Source of the DNA: Utricularia gibba
Lineage: Eukaryota > Streptophyta > Magnoliopsida > Lamiales > Lentibulariaceae
DNA length: 64,000 nt
Assembly: GCA_002189035.1 (NCBI GenBank)
Contig: NEEC01000025.1
Location: 434,001-498,000, forward strand
Reading direction: 5' to 3'
The notes beneath the pieces were generated by a model. The model saw only the letters and a program-made list of their open reading frames with translations. It searched no databases and was not told where the DNA came from. This document shows, piece after piece, positions 1-16,221 of the stretch (its first letter is position 1; the number at the start of each line of letters is the position of its first letter). The position numbers and the translations under genes were made by a program.

Positions 1-189
1 ATCAACACGGTGTCTCCAACGCGGAGACGATAAATAACTCAGAGATCGTAACTGCACCTTCGGCTGACCAATACATCCACTAAGATGCCGAGATGCAGCT
101 TGTTCCCCAGAGGCAGAAGAGACCTTTTTTGCCGCGCAGGACCCGAAGCCTCTCCTAAGGAGAGTGGATGCACCACTTCTTATATACAT
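1..189 (-). CDS. N-terminal part of a mitochondrial precursor, probably aconitate hydratase (runs off the window)
   Basis: From an ATG at 187-189 the minus strand stays open for 63 codons to the window edge. The protein begins MYIRSG and is rich in Arg, Ser and Ala with almost no acidic residues, as in a mitochondrial presequence. Near the edge it reads SSPRWRHRVD. Plant aconitases also start with MY- and carry a similar R-W-x-H stretch before their catalytic core, so aconitase (citrate to isocitrate in the TCA cycle) is my best guess. No catalytic residue is inside the window, so this rests on leader resemblance only. The frame is open for about 14 codons upstream of the ATG, with no earlier ATG. 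A caution: TATATAAG overlaps codons 2-4 and could instead be a TATA box, which would move the true start downstream. Confidence 0.45.
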   Translation of the reverse strand, partial: MYIRSGASTLLRRGFGSCAAKKVSSASGEQAASRHLSGCIGQPKVQLRSLSYLSSPRWRHRVD

Positions 190-1144
190 ACCTACCGAAC
201 GCCGCCAGTCACATTCAAATGATAAAAGGATCACCCGATGGCAACAAGATGGCGTTTTCTTCAATGGTGGGATCGGATGGTTCTCTAATCTCTTGGGTTG
301 TGTGCCGAGACGGCGAACGCACTCAAGCGGCGGATTAGAAGAGAAAAGTAGCTTGTGGGGGACACAGAAACGGCGATTAGGACCTTGAAAACCTTTTCTG
401 TTGCTTTTATTCTCAAAATGAACAAGGCCCACGACAACTCGCGGCTGCTAATTCTTAACCTGAAAATTCGAGAAAAGCGGGACAGTAAAGTTGGTCTCCG
501 ATCCCCATTATCGCCCTGATTCCTCCTCCGCTGCTCTAAAATTAGCCAAAAGAAATTTGACTTCGCATCTGAAGCTTCAACTAAAGTAATGCTTTCAGAC
601 TTCTATTCTCTTATCCACCTTGGAAGATCGCAAAAGGTGCCATTTTTCTTCTTGGTTGCCACGTGAACCAGGTAACCTCTGTTGTGATAATTACCCCGTC
701 GACGACAACAGAGCTAGTCATGAAAGGGACGTATTCAGCTTAAAAATGCTTCACGAAAGGCGTCAACTGGTTCAATTCCTCTCATTTTTTGTTTGCCAGC
801 CTTCAAACAAAGGATAATCTCCATGTCCATTCAATGGGCCTGCATTTTAACATAACTGAATGTTTGAGCCAGAAACGTCCTCCCCAGTTCCATCTGAAAA
901 CCAAGTTCTGAACTTTCCCCGAGAGGCATGCCACTGTCCGGTTTTTGTGAAATAATGGACATGAAAAGCTAAAGACAGGGCAGAACTACAGATCAACCAG
1001 TTGTATTCTAATACCACAACTGATACATGTATAAACATGCGTTCTTCCTTGATAATTTGACAGGCATACATAGCCTTCCGTTTCCAGTTCCCACAAAGAT
1101 AAGCATAGCATAGTTTTTCAGTATTCTATGGGTGTACCACGGAT
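190..1144. other. Intergenic: leader of the left-edge gene and 3' flank of the aspartic protease
   Basis: Nothing coding was seen. The part next to 189 resembles a transcribed leader of the left-edge gene. The part from about 850 to 1144 is probably the 3' UTR of the aspartic protease on the minus strand. Short open frames at 620-817 and 847-1071 have no recognisable composition or motif. Confidence 0.5.
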
Positions 1145-4674
<3,530 letters not shown>

Positions 4675-5245
4675 TTACACAGGCTTAGCCTCCTTTTTCT
4701 CCTCGCCCAAGTACCTATGAGTAAACAAGCAGACTTCAACACTGAGGACATAATGCAGAGCATGAGCTCTGGAATGTGGTTTTAATCCCAACAGCGAGCA
4801 ATGAAATTTTAGAACTCACCCCTGGCCCTTGGCCCAGCGTGAAAGTTGATAGAGTTGCACTGTCTCATTGGAGGCATGGCAAGCAAGTAGCAGATAGTTG
4901 CGAGGCTGAACCATCCAGGCGAACCTCATGAACAAACCGGAATAAATGCACATTGCTGTGATGGTATGAGATTGAGTTGAAAGATGAGAAGGGAAGAGAA
5001 ATGGCGGTTGGAAAGATCTAAAATGAGCTACCTCCTGTCATGTTGCCAGATATCATTTCTGGGGGCTTCTTCATGTCCACCAGGCCCTGAGATGTAAGTT
5101 CACCAATGTTATGATCATTCAGAGAGCAGAAACTCAATTGGAAACCTACCGCAATCACAAAACCCCAGTTGGCCACCGGACCCCAAAAATGAGTTGTTTT
5201 AGGCCCAACTGGACTGTTCAAAAAGGATTTGAATGAAGAAGCCAT
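4675..5245 (-). CDS. MPC1: Mitochondrial pyruvate carrier subunit (MPC1 type)
   Basis: A small inner-membrane protein that forms, with a second MPC subunit, the carrier importing pyruvate into the mitochondrial matrix. Four exons (5150-5245, 5032-5086, 4820-4955, 4675-4714) join in phase to 108 residues, normal for the family. Landmarks are [19 protein letters not shown] near the N-terminus, the [15 protein letters not shown] stretch, and [19 protein letters not shown] in the last membrane segment. The tail is short, hydrophilic and Lys/Glu-rich. A 5' UTR intron of about 600 bp seems to separate the ATG exon from a leader exon ending near 5865 (donor GC/GTAAGTGG). The acceptor lies just upstream of the ATG. 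The gene is divergent from the DUF1068 gene. Confidence 0.95.
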
Positions 5246-6512
5246 TGATGCCTCGTGTTAATCTGTATTGCAAGAAAATGGAAAGAAGCCGTGACATAGA
5301 AACATTTCGATGACAATAAGCGCATGAAAGCATCAATTCGGTAATGATAAAAGCATCGTATTTTATCATCAAACAAAACAGTTAGTAAACAAAGCTTGGT
5401 ATTACCAAGTTTTCAAACTATGAAAAGATCACCCTGTTAACAAAAGCCAACATGTGTTTGAGAGTTTCCGATGGTGTATTTGTTTCAAAGTCGTCCAGCA
5501 CCACAGAACCCAATTAAGAAGATGCTTCAGTGCTGTGTAGTTACAGAAATCCCTTACATAAATTACATTGAACATGGGCATTCATAGATGAAGAACAACC
5601 AAGTCCTTAGAAATCACATTTAACTAAAAAAAAATCCGATGGAATTGATCCAACTGCAGAGTAAACAATGTTTAACACAATTTCAACTGCATCTCATGTA
5701 CGGTACACAAAATTTACTCAAGAATTTCAAATCAAATATCAAAGAAGAGATCGGGGAACCCTAGCACAGAATCATGATCAACGATAAAAGAAAAAGGGGC
5801 GATTCACAAAACCTACTTCTGCTCAATCGCTTTCAAAGAAAATTTCGTACGAGAAACCACTTACGCTCCTCTTGTCCTCTTCTTCCCGCTGCAACTGGGA
5901 GGTCTTCTGTCACCCGCTCAAATGCCAACCCTGGACACGCCGTAATCCGTATCCAAGGTTTTTTTTTTAATTCTAAAATAATAAAGCAAAAATGTCAAGG
6001 GTATTTAGGAGATAAAATAATTGAGAATTCGCAATCTTTGGGAAAACCATTCATTTTTGGTGAATTATTGATATAAAAACAATTTTGTTTAAAAAAAAAC
6101 CTTTGATATGAAGGGTTGGACAGTGTACCGGGTGACAGAAGGCCTCTCGTTTCAGTTGAAGATCTCGGGGAAGGGATTGCAGAGGAGAAGAGAACCCAGA
6201 AGAGTGACTCTTGTGAGTGGTTTCTCCAATTGAGCAGCGCTAGGATGTGTGAGTACCCGATCGTGTGTTAGGTTTTCCGGATCACTTTTTTTTTAATGTT
6301 TGGTTTGAAAATTTGGAGAAATTTTTGTGTGATGTGTATCAGAGCGGGTGAAGCATTACATTGTTTGCTCTGCAGTAGAAACGGTCTTCAGGAGATTCAC
6401 AATCTATCGCTTCGATTGGATCTAGAACTTGCACGCAGACTCGAGCTCTCAGTTTCGTTACAGACACACTGCTTCATTGATTCACAGGAAAAGGGATCGA
6501 AAAAAGGGTGAA
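5246..6512. promoter_or_regulatory. Shared head-to-head promoter and leaders (MPC1 / DUF1068)
   Basis: The region holds the 5' UTR intron of MPC1 (about 5262-5864) and its leader exon (about 5865-5950). A core of about 150-180 bp follows, then the leader of the DUF1068 gene from about 6130, which has a possible donor at GATGT/GTGAGTACC near 6250. No TATA box is evident between the two leaders. The short spacing suggests a bidirectional promoter, which is inference. Confidence 0.5.
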
Positions 6513-8084
6513 ATGGCAGTGAGAACGGGGATTTTGAAGGCAGTTGTGGGATTGATGGCAATTTGCTTGGCAGGATATATTTTGGGTCCTCCCCTTTATT
6601 GGCACTTGAGGGAAGGATTGGCTTCGACGTCTGTCTCCTCCGCTTCTTGCCCTGTCTGTGAATGTGAATGTGATTCGTTGTCCCATTTATCCATCCCTCA
6701 AGGTATTGACGATAGATTTGTTTTGATTTTTTTGTTATTGTTTTGGTTACTTAATTTTACGTTACCCCATCTGGGTGTTGGAATTATTGGTGTCGGATCT
6801 TTACCTTGACATCGCCAATCACATTGCTATTTAGTTCTGAACTTCTTACAGACGCTTAGATTTTCTCCTTGCTGCTCTTTATGTTTTCGTGTGTGGTTCA
6901 AGATTCAATCTTTTGATCTCCAAGCTTATTTATAAGCATATGGTTACACTTATAGATGAATCATGCGAAGAAGAAAAATTCTTGTTTTTTTTTTTTCTTT
7001 TAACCAGAGGTTGGTAAATTCTATTTGCAGGGGCACCATCCCTTTCCTTTTTTGCATGATCTGAACTCTGTCTTGTTTCTTCAATTAGGGAAGTTTTGAA
7101 GGTTGAATTTTTCGATGGATCTTTAAGTTTTTAATGATTTAATGCTATTCATGGACTTCAACAATATTGAAATTCCAATTGACATTTTGTGTCACTTCCT
7201 TTGAGTGGACAACCCAAAATATTTGCTTCTTATGATGTGTATAACTATACGTGATATTTGCGGCTCATTGGATCATCAATGGGGATTCTAAAATATGAGC
7301 TCAAGCTTCAGTTCTTTGTTTGCCACATAATGTATTGGATTCCAACATTTGACTCATTTAGAGGCACACCCTTCATTAAATGCTATTCAATCAAATGAGA
7401 ATTGTTTGTTTTGACACTTATGGTATCTTGGTATGTTTCACATTGCATCTGTTATTCTCTTGTTAATTGGCTCATATTGACTTTTTTCTTTTTTTCTTTT
7501 TTTGCAGTGCTGATAAATGCATCTTTCACTGGTAAAATTTCCTTTAACTTTAGCTAATAGTATGAATGTTATCTGGGACTGTGCTAATTGCATCTTTTCA
7601 TATCTTTGATTTTTTACTGTCTGTAATCCCTGAACTTTTCAAGATAAACCAAGCTGATCAAAACGATCATTTTGTACATTTACTGCTATAAGTAGTTTGG
7701 ACTTGACTGTGAGCTGAATTTGTTCATTGTCTTTTTTTCCTCTTTGCGCTTCACGCAGACTGTGCCAAGAATGATCCAGGAACCAACCCAGAGATGCAGA
7801 AATATTCAGCTGATCTACTGTCAGAAGAAGTAAGGATTCACGAAGCTGAAGCTCTAGCAAACCAGCAGCGCGCCGACATGGCATTACTCGAGGCAAAGAA
7901 GATGACATCCCAGTACCAAAAAGAAGCAGACAAGTGCAACTCCGGGATGGAGACTTGTGAGGAGGCCAGAGAGAAGTCGGAGGCTGCTTTGATAGCGCAG
8001 AGACAACTTACTGCCATGTGGGAGCAGAGAGCGAGACAAAGAGGTTGGAGAGATGAACGCTCCAAGAGCAAATCCTCTTCTTGA
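6513..8084 (+). CDS. DUF1068 family protein (NKS1/ELMO type, Golgi)
   Basis: Three exons (6513-6702, 7508-7531, 7759-8084) join in phase to 179 residues. Residues 10-32 form a single hydrophobic segment ending in GYILGPPLYWH, typical of the N-terminal anchor of DUF1068 proteins. Next comes a Cys-rich stretch (CPVCECEC), then a long charged coiled-coil-prone region and a basic C-terminus ending SKSKSSS. The middle exon is only 24 bp. Arabidopsis relatives (NKS1 and the ELMO proteins) are Golgi membrane proteins that support pectin synthesis and Golgi organisation. I assign the same role here by family. The start follows the conserved MAVRTGILKAV. Confidence 0.85.
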
Positions 8085-8548
8085 TTCGGCATGTTGTATG
8101 CAATGTCCTGCTGTGCATGGTGCTTTTGATTAAACTAAACATGGTGAATTATTGTGAGCATTGTCATTCAACCCCTATTTGAATATCAAGTTCTCGTATT
8201 TCAGATTGCTCGTTTCGATGAACACACCACAACATATAGCAGTTTCCCAACATAAGCAAAAGAAAGCTATGATCCTGTTAAGGGGTTAGATTTAAATTGT
8301 AATCCATGGTTCCAGGTCAAAGTGGGACTACGCCGCCCTGACTCTATAGGCTCATGAACTGAAAAACAATGAAGAATCGAGGTGAATGAAGACACATCAA
8401 CCGTAAAACCAGATAAGGAAAACCATACAATAGGAAAGGATCAACTGTTCTGGCATTTCTTTCAGGTTCAGTGGTCTCAAGCTTCATCATAACCCCCATT
8501 ACAGCAATACTTGGAGGTACTGTGCAAAAGATTATAGCATCTGGGTTT
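8085..8548. other. Convergent 3' flanks of DUF1068 and EBS genes
   Basis: The stop codons of two convergent genes are 464 bp apart. The interval holds their 3' UTRs. An AATAAA-like signal is not obvious, and no other feature was seen. Confidence 0.5.
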
Positions 8549-9886
8549 TTATCTCTTTCTGCGCTTCGGCTCCACCTGGTAATGACATCAAACACACCCC
8601 AGTGCGTATATCTTTCTATATTTAGCATTGTGTGGGATTATCAAATGCGTTTAACTTCCAAGAAATGGCCTGTCATTACCTCAGACAAGGGTGACTCCGG
8701 AATCTCAGTCAAGGACCTTCTCATGTCATCATCGGATGAGCAGTCAGTACACACGAAACGGTCCAGTTTCTTTGCCTCTTCGATGGTCATACCCATACAA
8801 GAGGGGTGAAACCTTCAAGCAGAAGCTCATCAGTAAATTTGTCAAGTAGATGTTCCAAGGAACAAACTAACAAGACACATAAATAAATGCACTTTGACAG
8901 CAACTATAAACCACTAATGAGCCAGATGTATCAATGCATCATCATTATAACGGTGACCTATTTATGGGGATCTAACTTTAGGTTGCACTACGAGACTAAC
9001 CATGGAAAAAATCTAGGACGGCAAGTATGGAAAGAATTGCATTACTCATCAGCACATATGGATATTGTCAAGCATGCTATATTGAAACTTCACCCACCCG
9101 ATAACTCGAATGTCGTTATGTAGGTCTGCTTAAATGAAAAAAACTGGTTTCATTTTTCATTTGGGTAACACTTCGCTTTTTTCAGAAAAGAAACACAACG
9201 TACCAATCCTTGCACCCCTCACATTGCACCATGAGATCATCCGGGTTGTAAGGCATCTCACACTTGCAATACCTACAAAAAAAAGGCATAAAAAGTGAGG
9301 AAAAAATAGAATCCTTCTATGTTCATGTTTCCTTGAATGAACCAAGACTCACACAGCAACACGGTCAGGATTGAACCCTCCAGTGGCAGCCTTATACTCA
9401 AACCTACAAAAGTAATCATCCGCTCCCACATTTTCTAGCTTGGTGTAATTCTTAAAGCTGTGAACTCTGCACTTTCCTTCAATAGTGTTAGCACTCTGAA
9501 CATCATAGTGGTCTGACAAAAACAACTCCTTGGCACCATGAAATTGCCTCCGACCACCAATTGACTCCTCTGGCCGATAATACCATCGTACCCTAACTTT
9601 CACGTTGTTCCTATGGTCCGCCTCGATTTTCTCGACTTTTGCAACATACTGAGGCTTGTCAGAATCGGAAGGTCTCATCAACACACAATCCCCAGCTACA
9701 GAAACACACAGAAATCGTCAAACCACAAATCAGGAAACCAATGAAGCAGCTCTAACTTCAGTTTTGGCCCATAAAAGCCAGAAAAGACAAGAAATTAAAA
9801 ACAGTCATATTACGTCTAACGACTTTGTTGGTGCCCTTAATAGTGTAGGAATCCAAGTCCTTCTTCCCCGGCTTCGTCTTTGCCAT
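8549..9886 (-). CDS. EBS: BAH-PHD histone reader EBS (EARLY BOLTING IN SHORT DAYS)
   Basis: A chromatin reader that binds H3K27me3 and H3K4me2/3 and represses flowering genes in Arabidopsis. Five exons (9814-9886, 9353-9695, 9204-9272, 8680-8812, 8549-8575) join in phase to 214 residues. The N-terminus [20 protein letters not shown] matches EBS rather than its paralogue SHL. A BAH domain follows (about residues 25-140, with RWYYRPEES and [17 protein letters not shown]). The PHD finger has the C4HC3 ligand order: [19 protein letters not shown], the W-F-H-P-S-C pair, and a final CTDC. The last exon is only 27 bp and encodes VEPKRRKR, a basic tail resembling the family's nuclear signal. The gene is head-to-head with the ANTH gene. 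Confidence 0.95.
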
Positions 9887-10674
9887 ATGCAACCTGGCCC
9901 CCAAACCTCAATCTTGAGTTTCCAGGAAAGCGGGATCCTTCAATGCCGCACCTGATACAAAGATACCAACTTTTTCCAGCCCCCAGTAGACCCTGAAATC
10001 GTTGAGTTGATATACCTGGTGGGAAGCAGAATAAAACCCTAATTGCGGGATATCGAGACGCAAACCCAGCAAGGAGTAGGACTGAAGATGGAATCTACTA
10101 GAAGCAACTCTCTTATCCCTCAATTCCTTTTACTGATCGAGATCAGACCTGCGCTGACTGTATTTTTTCCTCCACCACTTGTCCTATTCGGATTCACAGT
10201 TTTGAGGCAACTGCGTCTTTGATGTAAATCTTTTTACTGTAAGATCATGGATGGGTTAGCATCATCACGGAATCTGTAATTATCATATCTTAATTAAACT
10301 AATCGCAATTAGAAAAATCAAATACCAGTTGAGAATCACATAAATGAAGGAGCTTTGGGAAGTAGATGCAACAGAAGAAGGCGAATGCTTCGTTGAAAGA
10401 TTCTCAGGCTCCAAAAGGGTAGTTGATGCCACTTCAATGCCATTAATCCCACGTTTTTCTTATCTATTTGACTAAAATTATAAATAAATAATAAAATAAT
10501 AAAAAACAGAATATTCATATTTAAAAAATAAAAAGGGAAATCTTTTTCCATACCAAGTGTATTCTGTTGCATGTGTTGTGTGGCCAGGAGAAATGGAGGG
10601 GGAGCCTCCGCTTTGATGAAACCAGTTGTTCTCAAGCTTCTGCATCTCCCATTTCGGCCATCAGTGGATTCATC
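9887..10674. promoter_or_regulatory. Divergent promoter region between EBS and the ANTH gene
   Basis: This 788-bp spacer separates two genes read outward from it. The 9900-10130 part looks like the EBS leader on the minus strand. About 10440-10560 is AT-rich. In the ANTH frame, 10567-10674 is open without the family's start, so it is probably leader. No clear promoter element was identified. Confidence 0.4.
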
Positions 10675-12590
10675 ATGCCCAGTAAGCTCAAGAAAGCCAT
10701 CGGCGCCGTGAAAGATCAGACCGCCATCGGCCTAGCGAAGGTCTCCGCCACCAGCACATCCACCGATCTCGACGTCGCGGTTCTACGGGCCACAACCCAC
10801 GACGATCTCCCCATCGACGATAGATATGTCATCGAGGTTCTTCGCATTGTTTCCTCCAGTAAAATCCACGCGGCGGCGTGCGCGCGCGCTATCGGGAGGA
10901 GAGTCGGCCGAACTAGAAACTGGGTCGTCGCTCTCAAGTCGCTGATGCTCGTTCTCCGTATATTTCAAGATGGGGATCCTTATTTCCCTCGGGAGGTTCT
11001 TCATTCCATGAAGCGAGGAGCCAGGATTCTGAACTTGTCGAGTTTCAGAGATGCGTCGCGCTCCAGTCCCTGGGATTTCACCTCCTTTGTCAGAACCTTT
11101 GCCCTGTATCTGAATGAGAGATTGGATTGCTTTCTAACTGGGAAGTTACAGCGTAGATCTGTGAATGACTCTTCGCCATTGATGTACAGAAGCAGAAGCA
11201 GGGGTGCGAGAATTGAACCCATTCGTGATATGAAACCAGCCATGTTGCTTGACAAAATGGGGTGTTGGCAGCGGTTGCTTGATCAGGCTATCTCCACAAA
11301 ACCAACGGGTGCGGCTAAGACCAACAATTTGGTGTTGATGTCTCTTCATGTTGTGGTTCAAGAAACTTTTGGTCTTTACAAAGACATCTCAGACGGACTG
11401 GAATTTGTTCTTGATAGCTTCTTCCATTTACAGTACCAGAATTCTGTTGCTGCTTTTCAAATATGCCTCAAGGCAGCGAAGCAGTTTAAGGATCTCAGTG
11501 GCTTCTACACCATGTGCAGAGGTTTGGGAGTTGGTAGAAGTTCTGAGTACCCAACTGTGCACTCCATTTCAGATGAACTGATTGAGTCATTGCAGGAGTT
11601 CTTGAAGGATCAATCTTCGTTTCCCATGAAGTCCAGAAGCCATGTTATAGAAAAGGCGGATTCTTCTCCGGCTGCTAAGAATGGAGCGCCAGAGTTTGGA
11701 AGACAAAGCACGTCTCTGGAAGAGCTTATAAGTGCAACAGAGTCATGGACTGGCCCTGCAATATCTATTGATCTTGAGGATTACTCTGAACCACACCGAG
11801 AAGATGCATTCGGGATCAGTGACACCGGCTCCAGCCGATCACTACCGGTGTCGAGTTCCATCACGGATCTCATATCATTGGATGACTGGTCGGAAGAGCT
11901 TGAAAACAAATCCAAGGATCATCAAAGGGAACAGCCTTCAGAGAGCCCATTGCAAACTTCAGGTTCCATGAATTGGGAGCTTGTGCTGGCTGAAACTGTA
12001 CAATCATCATCATCATCACCTATGCCCCCACAAACGCCGGACACCAACAGCAGTGATATCTTGAAACATCTTCCGATGCCGGAGGAGAAGCATCCAAGTA
12101 TTTGGGATCTTCAGTTGATTCAAGCAGTCGTACCGCCTATCTCAAACACTACTACAAACACCTTCAGCACATTACCAGAAAAACTCATCGCTGCGACGAA
12201 CGGCTGGGAGCTCCCCCCGCAGCCGCAACACGTCAATATCACCACCGCCATCAACCCCCGACAACTGGGTGGGATCTAGTGTTATTCCAAGGGCCGCCAC
12301 CCAATCCTCCACTGGAAAAGCTACCAGATGCCCCTTCGAGCGATCATTATAATCCATTTCTGATGCCTTCACTGGATGTAGCGGTACCAGAGACATACCA
12401 TCAGCCAGCGACATCCAACTCACTTCCCACATTTTCCGTGCAGAATCAAGCCCAGGATTCGTTTACCGATGACCCCTTTGCTTGCGACGACGCCGCGTTC
12501 AGTAATCCGGTAGATGATCAAAATCTGGTGCTCCAGCAGCAGCTCTGGTTGCAAAACCAAAACAGGATTATGGCGAAGCATTTTATTTGA
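10675..12590 (+). CDS. ANTH-domain clathrin assembly protein (AP180/CALM type), with frameshift
   Basis: An endocytic adaptor that binds PtdIns(4,5)P2 through an ANTH domain and recruits clathrin at the plasma membrane. It is a single exon. The ATG at 10675 begins MPSKLKKAIGAVKDQT, the conserved family start. The ANTH domain covers about residues 25-330 (TTHDDLPIDDRYV near 45). A Ser/Asp/Glu-rich linker with repeated N-W/G-W-E-L motifs follows. The first frame stops at 12279, but another frame continues directly with TGWDLVLFQGPPP, a short NPF motif, a DPF motif and a Gln-rich end, and stops at 12590. That tail is typical of the family. One base appears to be missing in the C5 run at 12255-12259. 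With one base restored the protein would be about 638 residues. NPF and DPF are adaptor-binding motifs and lie past the break, so a truncated model would lose them. Confidence 0.9.
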
Positions 12591-12838
12591 TCTATGAAAT
12601 AAAAATAATGTTGGTCGTCGTTTGTCTACCCCAATGCAACAGGAAGAGCAATGTCGTAAAAGCAGAAACTTTTGACGTGCATTCAGATGAAAACAGATAC
12701 AACTGCAATAATACAAAAGAAAAAAAATCACAGTACATGAGCACAGAAAGCTTGGTTATGGTTAGTTCTAGGGAAACAAGTACAACTCAGTATAAGCTAA
12801 GTGGCATCGACTTTGCATTCCTGCTCTGGTCGTGGATA

Positions 12839-14648
<1,810 letters not shown>

Positions 14649-16221
14649 AGCAGTTTTCCCTTGGACCCTCCTGATGAAGCAACAATGAGCCCAGATCACT
14701 GCTGACTCTTATACTTGATTTTTCGAAAGGAATGTACCAGATTCCCGGGCATCATCTTCCTCGGAGCTACCGACATCTATTGTTTCCATATTATTATTCT
14801 ACTAAACTCGAACCGGGTGGCTTTCCACCCGGTTTAGACCGGGTTCAAAATAAAAGCCAAGCCTTACAAAGATTCCAAGTCAAAGATGAAAGAACCCAAT
14901 CCACTTTGCATGGGGACGCGTGACCGGGTCCAGTGCCTCCGAACACGGAGTTGAATGCAACGATGTCGGTCTAACCGACCCGAAACCACATTATTTAAAA
15001 TGTTTTAAAATCATAATTAAATTGGATTTAATTTAAATTCATCTTTAAATTTATTTTATTTTTAAAATATTTTTAAAATGATCATTTTATACTAATTTTG
15101 CACAATTTGTGAAAATAAGTTTTTGAAAAAATGAAAAGAAAGGTCTATAATTTGTATGAATAAAAATTATTTTCATAATAAGTTATAACTATTTCTGATT
15201 TCTAATATAAATATGGAGAAATAAAAATAAAAATACATCATATTACATATAATTATTAATTTTATTTTTGAGAATGAAAAATTAAAACTATAAGTTATGC
15301 ACAATCTCGCTAATCAAATAAATATTCCGTTCAACAAAGGAACGTGGGACCCACAGAGTCCACATTGGGCAAATGCCGGTTTGGTCGGTCGCACCGGGGC
15401 CGCCACTCCAATCTTACTTTGTCGCTTTTCCTCCCAGCGTACGCTGACAAGACTCAAAGACCATTTCGTCCTTGTTTCTCCATCGCCCCCCCCCCCCCCC
15501 CCCCCGCGCTCCTCCTATTAATTCTGATTCTCTTAACCTGCTTTGTATCAAAACGGAGACGGGGGATTCATTTTGCCGCGGGATTCCTCTTCCATTTGCG
15601 CCGGCTTCAAGCTGTCTCCGTCGTCATCGTGAGTTTCTTTTTTTATATTCCGATCCTGCGATCTTTCCGAAATTCGATTTATTGGCATCTGTGAAAATGG
15701 ATGCGGATTCGCTAAGCGAATGCGTCTGGATCGGCGGCGATCTGGATTTTTTACTACTGCGATCGCGCTAAAGCCGATCCCGCTGATCTCGATTGTTCTT
15801 GTTTTGGTTTTTTGACTTTGGTTGAGTTAAGCTAATCATCACCTTCTTCGACGTATTAATTATGGTGGAAGAAAAATGAAGATTCTCGCATTGATTTGAG
15901 TTATGACTGTTTTAATTTCTGCATTAAGAAATAATCGCCCTACCTTTAACTGAATTTCCGGTTATTTCGTGAAGTTCATTGAACGCCAGCTTTTGCTGCT
16001 GTCCAGCACTGTAAAAACAGAACAGCTCACGTTTTGTTCTCATATTACTGGAGGCTTTTCCGGCGGGGTCCATGCTAAGCTAATACTTTTTTATTTTTAT
16101 GAAATTGGAGACAGTGAATCGCTGGGCTTAGTGGAGACCGCCTGCCTTACGCTCTGGTTTCGTGGTTGAGACAAAAAAAATCTCAGAACGCTTCGGTGCT
16201 GTAAACTTTTGCATTTGGGCG
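14649..16221. promoter_or_regulatory. Divergent spacer between CCT and the coiled-coil gene
   Basis: The stretch 14990-15290 is extremely AT-rich. From about 15450 the DNA becomes pyrimidine-rich, which looks like the leader of the plus-strand coiled-coil gene. A donor at CATC/GTGAGTTT near 15629 suggests a 5' UTR intron running to just before the ATG at 16222. No coding sequence was seen. Confidence 0.45.
15486..15505 (+). repeat. Poly-C tract (20 consecutive C)
   Basis: An uninterrupted run of 20 cytosines sits in the probable leader of the coiled-coil gene, followed by GCGCTCC. Such runs are prone to slippage in vivo and to sequencing error, so the exact length should not be trusted. Confidence 0.9.
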
